From Promethearchaeum sp. (GTDB lineage: Archaea > Asgardarchaeota > Lokiarchaeia > Sigyniarchaeales > Promethearchaeaceae): a DNA stretch of 41,732 bases. Position numbers and translations under genes: made by a program. The stretch is from positions 1 through 41,732 of the forward strand of contig JAUWMK010000001.1 in NCBI GenBank assembly GCA_030613185.1, written 5' to 3'. Of this stretch, positions 35,369 to 41,732 are shown piece by piece (positions within the stretch are counted from its first letter, which is position 1; the number at the start of each line of letters is the position of its first letter). A model generated the notes under the pieces. That model worked only from the letters and a program-made list of their open reading frames with translations. It had not been told where the DNA came from and did not search any database.

Positions 35369-36409
35369 TTAATCGGATTGATGTGATGCGGAACTATTTT
35401 TGCCGTGGAGTATGGTTAATATATATTTAGGTGAGGTGAGAATTATTGCGGGAAGTTTATTTTTAGAATGTTCGGATGAAAAGGGGGGAGTTAGTAATTT
35501 CTCTGCTTTCGTATCTAATTGATCTAAAAGTTCGGAAACTTGAGATGCCCCGAATTTCTGAATTATGATTTTCGAATATAAAAGACCCAGTGCACTTCTA
35601 TAATTTCCTTTTCCGCAGTAATTCTGTAATTCGTTCGCAATGATTTTTTGATTTGAACTAAAACCATTAATTTTAATAGAACCGAGATAATTCAAACCGG
35701 AGCGAAGAATACGGGCGATTTTTCGCCATAATGCGGTCAGATTTTGGACATTGTATCCTTGAAGTGCGCGTTGATATATAATTGAATCAAATTCTTCCAA
35801 AAGGGTAAAACCCGCTTGACTCCATTCTTTTGCCGAAAAGTTATTTAGATTTTTTCTTAAACCAATGATAACGGACCAAAAAGAATGTTTTTCAATGGCA
35901 TTTCGCCAACCCCTGACAATATTTTTAACCCAAGTCCAATCTTTTACCCTCCAACGTGATGCCAAACGTTTGGCCACCCATCGTGGAATAAAGCCGGAAA
36001 CGAGCCATCCATGGGACACATTTTTAAAATTAGGATTGGAAATATAGGAGATAAAGTCTCGAAATTTTTCAATTTGTGTTAAAAATTGTGAATAACTCCA
36101 CGAAAGATAGGCATGAGCCGAGTCCGCAATATTTGCAGAGGTTTTGGTAATTTTTCGGTAGTTTCCGTAATGTATGTCGGAAGAGGGAGAATAATCATGT
36201 ATCACTTTTCCAAATTGATCACAAATAGAGCGGACAATTCGGCACTGATTTTCAATATAATTCCCAAATATATTGTTTATTAAACCTGAAAGAGTATAAC
36301 GTGCATAACGATGAATCTTTTCATCCAAATCCCCATATAGTTCATTTGGAATCTCGGGAGATGTTCCGATCCTGTAAGAACGATGAAGATGGGATGTAGA
36401 TGCGGTCAT
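35369..36409 (-). CDS. N-terminal half of the interrupted TnpB/Cas12-like protein
   Basis: 346 codons ending at TAA 35369-35371, in the same frame as the RuvC half. On its own I do not recognise it. It is basic and Trp/Arg-rich in the middle (about 125-185, with WLVSGFIPRWVAKRL and WRVKDWTWVKNIVRGW), then helical, with a C-terminal segment KLPAIILTSPKYILTILHGK. An N-terminal half of this size (346 residues plus about 170 more before RuvC-I) is much larger than in an ordinary 400-residue TnpB and nearer to compact Cas12 proteins. Sharing the frame with the RuvC half is the main evidence that it is part of the same protein. Confidence 0.65.
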   Translation of the reverse strand: MTASTSHLHRSYRIGTSPEIPNELYGDLDEKIHRYARYTLSGLINNIFGNYIENQCRIVRSICDQFGKVIHDYSPSSDIHYGNYRKITKTSANIADSAHAYLSWSYSQFLTQIEKFRDFISYISNPNFKNVSHGWLVSGFIPRWVAKRLASRWRVKDWTWVKNIVRGWRNAIEKHSFWSVIIGLRKNLNNFSAKEWSQAGFTLLEEFDSIIYQRALQGYNVQNLTALWRKIARILRSGLNYLGSIKINGFSSNQKIIANELQNYCGKGNYRSALGLLYSKIIIQKFGASQVSELLDQLDTKAEKLLTPPFSSEHSKNKLPAIILTSPKYILTILHGKNSSASHQSD

Positions 36410-36465
36410 ATATTATTGTATTTAATATTCCCAATTAAATTAGAAGAGAATAATGGTTTTTTAGA

Positions 36466-36606
36466 TTAGTTATTCACAATCTTTCCACGACGACTGCGAT
36501 GTATTTTACCGGCAAATGAAGTAATTAATGCAATAACATCATTTACTAACCTGGTTTCTAAATGACTTTCAATTTCTTCTTGAATACAAATAATGAAATT
36601 TGTACA
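36466..36606 (-). pseudogene. tnpA: Remnant of an IS607-type serine recombinase (tnpA C-terminus)
   Basis: Outside any full gene, the minus-strand frame ending at TAA 36466-36468 stays open for 46 codons. It contains EEIESHLETRLVNDVIALIT, then SFAGKIHRSRRGKIVNN. This matches the C-terminal tail of IS607 TnpA proteins (pattern ELVEDxxxIxTSFxxxxYxxR). There is no start codon and a TGA precedes it, so only the tail survives. Its position, immediately upstream of and on the same strand as the tnpB-like frame, is the normal tnpA-tnpB order. The rest of 36410-36709 shows nothing else I can name. Confidence 0.55.
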
Positions 36607-36709
36607 TCAATATTTACTTAGATCATTACTATTATAGGGGAAGAGATTCGTTAAAAGAATGGTGAAGAAATTTACACCCATTTAAAACAAAAAAATACAT
36701 TAATTATTT

Positions 36710-38815
36710 ATGAAAAACGAGGAAAAAATTATGGACCCAGCCGCTAATATTGAAATAAATATCGAGACCCAAAAATGGGCTATCATTGGGACCGTAAAAC
36801 ATGCCTTGTTTGTAAAGCAATATCAAGATGCAGAAGAATTAGGAGAGAAAATGATGAAGTATTATGAAAATATACTTCAAGAACACAAACATGAAGATCT
36901 CACTGATATTAAAAGTTTTTATCGTCTTATCACCGAATTCAAACCCGCATTAACTTCAATATTAAAAATTGGAGAAGATTATGATCAAATATGTGATATG
37001 GTTATCATGCAATTCAATGTGGTCTTGAATAGAATCCGTAGGCAGGTTAATGAAAATGTACCCACTATAAAAAAAATTAGAGGTCCCACTTTACCCGGAA
37101 GTGCAAAGTCAATCAAGCTTAAATATTTTTGCACTGTATGTAACCAAAAATTTGAGATTCCACCCGAAATAGAAGTAAAACTCTTAAATTCAGATAATAA
37201 AATGGAGCTACCTAAACATTGTGATACCGAGATGGTGATTAGAATTTCTAAACCTAAAAAAGAGGAATCTATCAAAAAAGATGAGGTAACCAAGAAAAAA
37301 ATTGAAATTTATCCCGCAGAATTACTTATGGGTCATTTAAATTCCAAGGAGAGCAATGTTGAGTATCTCAAGATTTTAAGTGTGGGAATTGATGTTGGAA
37401 CTTCCACCTCCCATCTTATTTTCTCCCGTCTAACCCTCAGAAGAGAGACTAGTTTCTTAAATATGTCAAACCGATTCATTCTGGTTGATCGAGAGATAAT
37501 TTATGAGAGTAACATCATTATTACACCTTTAATTGACCGTTATACCATAGATATCAAATCAATTATCAAATTCTGTGAAGAAGAGTATAAGAAAGCAAAG
37601 ATTACACCAGAAATGGTTGAGACGGGAGCAGTTATTGTCACTGGGGAGACCGCTAAAAAACAAAATGCAGAAGAGATTGTAAGTCGCTTATCTTCCGAAT
37701 CTGGGAAATTCGTCAGTGCTTCCGCAGGACCCAACTTTGAATCATTCTTAGGTGCCATGGGGAGTGGAAGCGTGAATCAATCATGTAAACTCCAAAATAC
37801 CATCTTAAATGTCGATATTGGAGGAGGTACAAGCAATCTTGCTATATCATCAAAAGGAGATGTTATTAGTTGCTCGTGTATTAACGTGGGTGGCCGTTTG
37901 TTGGGTATTGATGAAAAATTCAAGATCTGGAGAATAGATGAGCCCACTGAACTTCTCATGAAGGAATTGAATATGCATTACCAATTGGATGATATCATCT
38001 CGGAAGAAGATGCTCGCCTCCTTGCTCGGGAGTACGCCAAAGCATTAGTTGAGGTGATGCAGGGACCAGCAACCAGTAAAATCGCTAAAATTCTAATGAT
38101 GACAGAAAATTTGAAATTTACAACCCCAATTGATACATACTCTTTTTCAGGTGGAATTGCAGAATTTATTTATGAAAATGGCCAATATTCTAACAAATAT
38201 CAAGATATTGGGCATTATCTGGCCGAAGAAATTATGATTCTTATGAAAAATCTCGGACTATCCTTATCCGAACCTGAAAACAAAATTAGAGCCACTGTGA
38301 TCGGAGCGGGAGCATTTTCATTGTCTATATCGGGATCTACTTGTTATGTTGATGAAAACATTAAATTACCACTTAATAACATTCCGGTTATCCCAGTCAA
38401 TGTGACTCGAGATGATCTTACTCCCGAAAGATTAACGGAAGAAGTAAACCGAGCATTTTCAAAATTTGATATGAAAGAAGGAGAAGATTTAGCAGCCCTC
38501 TATTTCAAAACTCCTATATATGCTAAAGAAGAATTACTCTTCATTTTAGCGAAGTCAATTGAAAAAGCTCTGCCAAACTCTCTCGCTAATAAAAAACAAA
38601 TAATATTACTGTTCAAAAGTGATCTCGCCAAACTCCTCGGAATCATAATACACCGAGAAACCTCAATTCAGAACAATCTTATTTGTTTGGATGAATTAAC
38701 GCTGGAACCAGGAGATTGGATTGATATAGGACCTTCGCTTCATAAGCCTCCACGACAAGCTTTCCCGGTTACTGTAAAGAGCTTAGTGTTTAATCAAAAA
38801 AAAAAGAATGAATAG
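36710..38815 (+). CDS. EutA-like (ethanolamine ammonia-lyase reactivating factor) ATPase-fold protein with N-terminal zinc domain
   Basis: 701 residues. Residues 222-695 match EutA, which uses ATP to swap damaged cobalamin out of ethanolamine ammonia-lyase. Key stretches are LSVGIDVGTSTSHLIFSRL (223-241), VDREIIYESNIIITPL, ETGAVIVTGETAKK (304-317), the phosphate loop DIGGGTSN (369-376) and CINVGGRLLGI. The first 220 residues are extra: a helical domain with a putative zinc site (C141/C144 with H170/C171) and a Lys-rich linker. No EutB or EutC is in the window, so its client is elsewhere or different. A second ATG at 36731 (codon 8) is possible. It lies next to the decayed IS607-type element. 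Confidence 0.82.
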   Translation: MKNEEKIMDPAANIEINIETQKWAIIGTVKHALFVKQYQDAEELGEKMMKYYENILQEHKHEDLTDIKSFYRLITEFKPALTSILKIGEDYDQICDMVIMQFNVVLNRIRRQVNENVPTIKKIRGPTLPGSAKSIKLKYFCTVCNQKFEIPPEIEVKLLNSDNKMELPKHCDTEMVIRISKPKKEESIKKDEVTKKKIEIYPAELLMGHLNSKESNVEYLKILSVGIDVGTSTSHLIFSRLTLRRETSFLNMSNRFILVDREIIYESNIIITPLIDRYTIDIKSIIKFCEEEYKKAKITPEMVETGAVIVTGETAKKQNAEEIVSRLSSESGKFVSASAGPNFESFLGAMGSGSVNQSCKLQNTILNVDIGGGTSNLAISSKGDVISCSCINVGGRLLGIDEKFKIWRIDEPTELLMKELNMHYQLDDIISEEDARLLAREYAKALVEVMQGPATSKIAKILMMTENLKFTTPIDTYSFSGGIAEFIYENGQYSNKYQDIGHYLAEEIMILMKNLGLSLSEPENKIRATVIGAGAFSLSISGSTCYVDENIKLPLNNIPVIPVNVTRDDLTPERLTEEVNRAFSKFDMKEGEDLAALYFKTPIYAKEELLFILAKSIEKALPNSLANKKQIILLFKSDLAKLLGIIIHRETSIQNNLICLDELTLEPGDWIDIGPSLHKPPRQAFPVTVKSLVFNQKKKNE

Positions 38816-38843
38816 GATTCTAACATAAATGAAAATTAACTTA

Positions 38844-39695
38844 TCACTGCAATTTTTTGATTTTCTTCTCTAATTCGGAGATTTTCTTTTCTGCATTATC
38901 TGCTCTTTCTTTCTCTCTTTCCGCTCTTTCTTTCTCTCTTTCTGCTCTTTCTTTCTCTCTTTCCGCTCTTGCTCTTTCTTTCTCGGATTCTGTATTAAGG
39001 ATTTTAAATTTATATGAATCTAACAAAATAACTCGATACAAAGCTAAGTCTCCCTCGTGTTTTTTTTTCCTTTTTAATAACCCTAATCGAAAAGGAACAA
39101 CATCACCTACATTAATAATTGCATCGGGATTGGTCTTTTCTCCTTCATTTATTGTTATTTCTCTTAGTTCATGAATTTCATATTCACCGGTAGGTTGAAG
39201 TATATATGCTCGAAGGAAAGGGGGTTTATAAATTGTAGAGGTTACATGATAAGCGGGAAACACAATATAAATGGGTATTTTTAATAACTTACAGTAATCT
39301 ACATGCTCACCAACATCTGCCCTCCATGTGCTTTTTGAAAAGACATTAATTACCATAGTTGGAACTCTATTTTGAAATCGAGAAGCATGATAAGATGATA
39401 AGGAATAAGGGATTTTTAGATCCTTAAAATATGAAATATCGAATTGGAGATCGATTTTCTCATCTTTAGATTCGAAATAATGATGTAAATCCCACATTAC
39501 TCGATCTTCTTGAAAATTAGTTTGGAGTACATCGAATAAATATGATACTTCAGCTGAATGTGGTTCACTTTGTCGACGACCGAGTCTTGGTTGGTTTGGA
39601 TCAAATAAATCCGGCGGTGCATCACGAACTCGTGTGCTTCGGAAAGGTTTTGATTTATCTTCTCGATTATATACCTTTTGAGATTGTTCTTGCAT
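38844..39695 (-). CDS. Uma2/DUF820-like protein with degenerate nuclease site and repetitive coiled-coil tail
   Basis: 283 residues. The core (about 80-175) follows the Uma2 pattern: LQFDISYF, then RVPTMVINVFSKSTWRADVG, HVDYCKLLKIPIYIVFPAY, and the late ILQPTGEYE. In active members the sequence is PDxxxEVxSxST followed by a Lys helix. Here those positions are Thr113, Asn117 and His131, so the PD-(D/E)xK residues look lost. The tail (about 236-283) is a highly charged coiled coil built from repeats of the seven-residue unit AEREKER, encoded by 21-bp tandem repeats. Uma2 genes are common in cyanobacteria and of unknown role. It may be a binding protein rather than an enzyme. Confidence 0.7.
   Translation of the reverse strand: MQEQSQKVYNREDKSKPFRSTRVRDAPPDLFDPNQPRLGRRQSEPHSAEVSYLFDVLQTNFQEDRVMWDLHHYFESKDEKIDLQFDISYFKDLKIPYSLSSYHASRFQNRVPTMVINVFSKSTWRADVGEHVDYCKLLKIPIYIVFPAYHVTSTIYKPPFLRAYILQPTGEYEIHELREITINEGEKTNPDAIINVGDVVPFRLGLLKRKKKHEGDLALYRVILLDSYKFKILNTESEKERARAEREKERAEREKERAEREKERADNAEKKISELEKKIKKLQ
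38899..38985 (-). repeat. 21-bp tandem repeats encoding a coiled coil
   Basis: Three full units and a partial fourth of a 21-bp sequence (T/C at the third base alternating), starting at 38899, 38920, 38941 and 38962. Each encodes the heptad AEREKER on the minus strand. They lie within the Uma2-like gene. Alternating TCTGCTC and TCCGCTC starts suggest two units duplicated as a pair. Copy number is expected to vary between strains. Confidence 0.85.
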
Positions 39696-39787
39696 AATTA
39701 TCTAACCTCTATATTATTAATAAAATATAAATTAATAATAGTTAAGGAATTGTCGCTTGCAGTTTATTTAATTATAGAAACGGCAAG

Positions 39788-39804
39788 CATAATTTGTATT
39801 CTAT
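39788..39804 (-). repeat. 17-bp direct repeat, copy downstream of mntP
   Basis: CATAATTTGTATTCTAT is identical to 40385-40401. On the minus strand it reads ATAGAATACAAATTATG, the sequence that ends in the mntP start codon at the other copy. This copy lies five bases beyond the mntP stop and is followed only by an eight-codon frame ending in TAA. Confidence 0.6.
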
Positions 39805-39808
39805 GAAA

Positions 39809-40387
39809 TTATTGTAAAAAAATATGCTCTATTACAATTTTAAATCCTAAAGATATGAGAACGATCCCACCAAAGATTTCTGCTTTAGCCTGAAACAAAG
39901 CCCCAAGTTTATTTCCAAAAGAAAATCCTCCGAATGAAAACAAAAACGTTCCCAGAAATATGATAAATATCGTAAGTGGAATGTTTAAATCTGTTGCAAT
40001 TAAGCTGATCCCAGCTGCAAGTGCATCAATACTAGTTGCTATCCCCATCGTAATAAGAACCCAGATAGTTAATTTCTTTTCCTCACATTCTACTTTATTA
40101 TTATGCTTAATCCCATCTGCTATCATTTTACCGCCAATAAGTGCCAATAATCCAAAAGCAATCCAATGATCGATAAACGCTATTTGTTCAGCAAACAAAG
40201 TTCCTGTAAAATAACCAATAATCGGGGTTGTAGCTTGAGTAGTTGCAAAAATAATTGCTACTTTCAAAGCCATTGATAATTTATGCTCTACTTTTTGAAG
40301 TCCACAGGAAACTGAAAGTGCAAGACTATCCATACTTAATCCGATGCTAAGCATGATCATAGAGAAAAGAGCAGAAAGAGTTACCAT
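39809..40387 (-). CDS. mntP: MntP-type manganese efflux pump
   Basis: 192 residues from ATG 40387, close to the usual 188. Six membrane helices; helix 1 has SIGLSMDSLALSVSCGLQK and helix 4 ATSIDALAAGISLI, the two repeated Asp-bearing motifs of the MntP/DUF204 family that exports Mn2+. A longer start at 40435 would add 16 residues rich in Phe and Tyr that do not fit the family, and no clear ribosome binding site distinguishes the two. The upstream 127 bp to the tRNA shows no yybP-like riboswitch pattern that I can see. It pairs logically with the ZIP importer elsewhere in the window in metal homeostasis. Confidence 0.88.
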   Translation of the reverse strand: MVTLSALFSMIMLSIGLSMDSLALSVSCGLQKVEHKLSMALKVAIIFATTQATTPIIGYFTGTLFAEQIAFIDHWIAFGLLALIGGKMIADGIKHNNKVECEEKKLTIWVLITMGIATSIDALAAGISLIATDLNIPLTIFIIFLGTFLFSFGGFSFGNKLGALFQAKAEIFGGIVLISLGFKIVIEHIFLQ

Positions 40388-40401
40388 AATTTGTATTCTA
40401 T
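40385..40401 (-). repeat. 17-bp direct repeat, copy at the mntP start
   Basis: Identical to 39788-39804. On the minus strand the repeat ends with the ATG of mntP at 40387-40385, so the gene is bracketed by the two copies. It could be a trace of a tandem duplication or recombination, or a shared binding motif. Confidence 0.6.
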
Positions 40402-40515
40402 AATAAAATAACGCATCATAAATGAAAAAGTTCATCGATTTCTATTGGATAAGAAAACATAGTCAAAAAGTAGTTTACATAAAGATTTAAAGCAATAATT
40501 GTAATTGGGAAAAAT

Positions 40516-40656
40516 GGGTCCGGAGGGATTTTCTATATCTATCAAAATGATAGAAATATTCGAACCCCCGGCATCTGGCTTTCTTTTTTCTAAAAAAGGT
40601 TGATTTCTGTTAGAAAACCGAAGGCCAGCGCGCTATCCAGGCTACACTACGGACCC
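40516..40656 (-). tRNA. tRNA-Arg (anticodon UCG) with two introns
   Basis: All arms fold. Acceptor GGGTCCG/CGGACCC (seven pairs). D-stem GTGT/GCGC around AGCCTGGATA. Anticodon stem CTGGC/GCCAG with loop C-T-TCG-G-A after removing 37 bases (40617-40581, between positions 37 and 38). Variable loop ATGCC. T-stem GGGGG/CCCTC with TTCGAAT after removing about 30 bases (near 40558-40529, around positions 59/60). The mature length is 74. Each intron has its own stem: TTTTCTAA/TTAGAAAA in the first, TTTCTAT/ATAGAAA in the second, as expected for the bulge-helix-bulge substrates of the archaeal splicing endonuclease. CCA is not encoded. The boundary of the second intron is uncertain by one or two bases. 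A TATA-like ATTCAAATACA lies about 25 bases upstream. Confidence 0.9.
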
Positions 40657-40826
40657 GTTTTTAATAATGTAGAGTTGTATTTGAATTTTTTTTTTCTCTT
40701 TGGGGGGATATAATATCAATATAATTTGATAATTGGGTTAAAAAGAATGATTTTTTAGTTATTTTTAGCGGGTCCGTAAAGGTTATTAGATAATCATTAG
40801 TAAAAAATTAAAAAAATTGTATAGAT

Positions 40827-41375
40827 CTACATTAGAATTTTTTTTAGAATGACCATAAGTTCTTTTTTTTTCTGCACCCTAAACAAATTTGTTTCTATAA
40901 TAGAATTTAAAGCTTTATTTTCATCCACGTGGTGAATTTGTAAAGCAAGGCTTCCATTGGGTTTTAAAACTTTATGCAATTCTGTAAAAATGGATTTTAT
41001 ATCTTTAAAGTAATGAAAAACATCAAAAAGTAGAATAATATCTACCGAATTTTCATTTATTCCTGTTTTACAAGATGTTAAGATAGTTTCAACATTAGTG
41101 ACATTGGCTTTTTGAGCGTTTTTCTGTACAAATTGCGCTGAAAGGGGGTGAATATCTACAGCAAAAACCTTTCCTTTATCACCTACTATTTGGGCTGCAG
41201 GGATTGAAAAGTTTCCAGGACCACATCCAAAGTCAAGGATTATATCACCGGGTTTTATATTTGTTTCTACTAACATTTTCAAGATTTTATCCTTTCTTTT
41301 AAAAATCTTAAAGGACCAACACATAAATTTAAAACCAATATTGCTCAGTAATTTTGACATCTTTAAATCATCCAC
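40827..41375 (-). CDS. Class I SAM-dependent methyltransferase
   Basis: 182 residues. Motif I is IILDFGCGPGNFSIPAAQ (about 45-62) with the glycine-rich SAM loop; motif II is VFAVDIHP with the acidic ribose-binding Asp; the motif IV region is VDIILLFDVFHYFKDI; the post-motif is LHKVLKPNGSLALQIHHV. It fits UbiE/Methyltransf_11-like enzymes. The C-terminus is short and basic (RVQKKKELMVILKKILM). The substrate is unknown; a small molecule is likely. No neighbour indicates the pathway. Confidence 0.85.
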   Translation of the reverse strand: MDDLKMSKLLSNIGFKFMCWSFKIFKRKDKILKMLVETNIKPGDIILDFGCGPGNFSIPAAQIVGDKGKVFAVDIHPLSAQFVQKNAQKANVTNVETILTSCKTGINENSVDIILLFDVFHYFKDIKSIFTELHKVLKPNGSLALQIHHVDENKALNSIIETNLFRVQKKKELMVILKKILM

Positions 41376-41673
41376 ATATTCAATTTAGAATTTTTCATGC
41401 TAATTGAAAATTTTTTTCTATAGAAATAATCTGATGTTTTCATAATTGATTTATGATATTTTTATTTGCATTTAAATAAATTAGAGCCCACAATTTATCA
41501 TAAATTGATCTAAAATCTATGATCTATTCCATTTTTTTTGATGTTTTTTCCGCTTCATCATATTTAATCGGTCCATATAGGATGTTATTTAGATTATTAT
41601 TATGAAGTGACAAAAGAATCTTAGTTTTTTAACATTGTTTTTTGTCGGCACTCAAAAACTTCAAAACTTGCCG

Positions 41674-41701
41674 TATATTTCATTACATACAATGAAATAT
41701 A
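41674..41701. repeat. Perfect 11-bp inverted repeat in the right-edge intergenic region
   Basis: TATATTTCATT (41674-41684) and AATGAAATATA (41691-41701) are exact complements separated by ACATAC. The 357-bp stretch from 41376 to the window end otherwise shows no gene or RNA that I can support. The repeat could be an operator of a gene beyond the edge or a transcript hairpin. Confidence 0.5.
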
Positions 41702-41732
41702 AAACTAACTCTCGTGATTACAAAACCAAGCG

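Noticed and set aside
35369-35371. Internal TAA as a recoded amino acid (pyrrolysine or selenocysteine)
   Set aside because: Those use UAG and UGA; the codon is TAA and no such structure or gene is visible, so mutation or read-through is simpler.
38899-38985. Tandem repeats as a CRISPR array
   Set aside because: The units are contiguous without spacers and code in frame for a heptad coiled coil.
39755-39788. GCTTGC/GCAAGC pair as the mntP terminator
   Set aside because: Only six pairs around a 22-base loop and no T-run on the minus strand follow directly.
40388-40515. Manganese (yybP-ykoY) riboswitch before mntP
   Set aside because: The short leader is AT-rich and I see none of the conserved loop sequences.

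Overview
This AT-rich window (about two-thirds A+T by eye) reads as an archaeal chromosome, most likely Asgard (Lokiarchaeia-like). The assignment is inference. It rests on GGTGA-type ribosome binding sites, an intron-bearing tRNA without an encoded CCA, tRNase Z, an archaeal UPF0282 protein, and eukaryote-flavoured families: PPP-type protein phosphatases, a zinc-ribbon Ser/Thr kinase, a SNAP/TPR-like solenoid, an ITIH-like VIT-VWA protein, and a ubiquitin-fold protein with a tail after its Gly-Gly.

Layout. 1-4450: a secreted protein of possible polysaccharide-lyase type (cut by the left edge) faces a sugar-acid operon of KDPG aldolase, KDG kinase and a Gfo/Idh/MocA oxidoreductase; a broken family-4 glycosidase tail follows. 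4875-7194: NfnAB electron-bifurcating transhydrogenase. 7296-9318: ECF transporter (S-like, A and T subunits). 9325-13711: helical-repeat protein, MoaD/ThiS-like protein, EamA transporter, tRNase Z and a small unknown protein. 13796-21001: kinase, phosphatase and metallo-beta-lactamase-fold protein on the plus strand, meeting a 1040-residue repeat protein on the minus strand. 21058-26543: ZIP metal transporter with a palindromic operator, GH38 alpha-mannosidase, zinc ribbon, second phosphatase. 26733-33861: VIT-VWA surface protein, CcdA plus a membrane-anchored thioredoxin, alpha/beta hydrolase, two HGSNAT/DUF1624-like membrane acyltransferases. 34140-36606: a decayed IS607-type element. 36710-41375: EutA-like protein, Uma2-like protein, MntP, a twice-interrupted tRNA-Arg and a methyltransferase.

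Three regions stand out. First, the IS607-type element holds a large TnpB/Cas12-like protein of about 729 codons, split by a single in-frame TAA. Its last RuvC aspartate is replaced by Gln. Its 3' end overlaps strong RNA hairpins like those of an omega-RNA, and a serine-recombinase tail remains upstream. Second, the phospho-signalling neighbourhood combines a kinase with an FHA-like domain, two sister PPP phosphatases sharing an unusual Asn in the GDxVDRG motif, and a repeat protein with a period of about 121 residues. Third, the tRNA-Arg(UCG) gene carries two introns, one in the anticodon loop and one in the T-loop.
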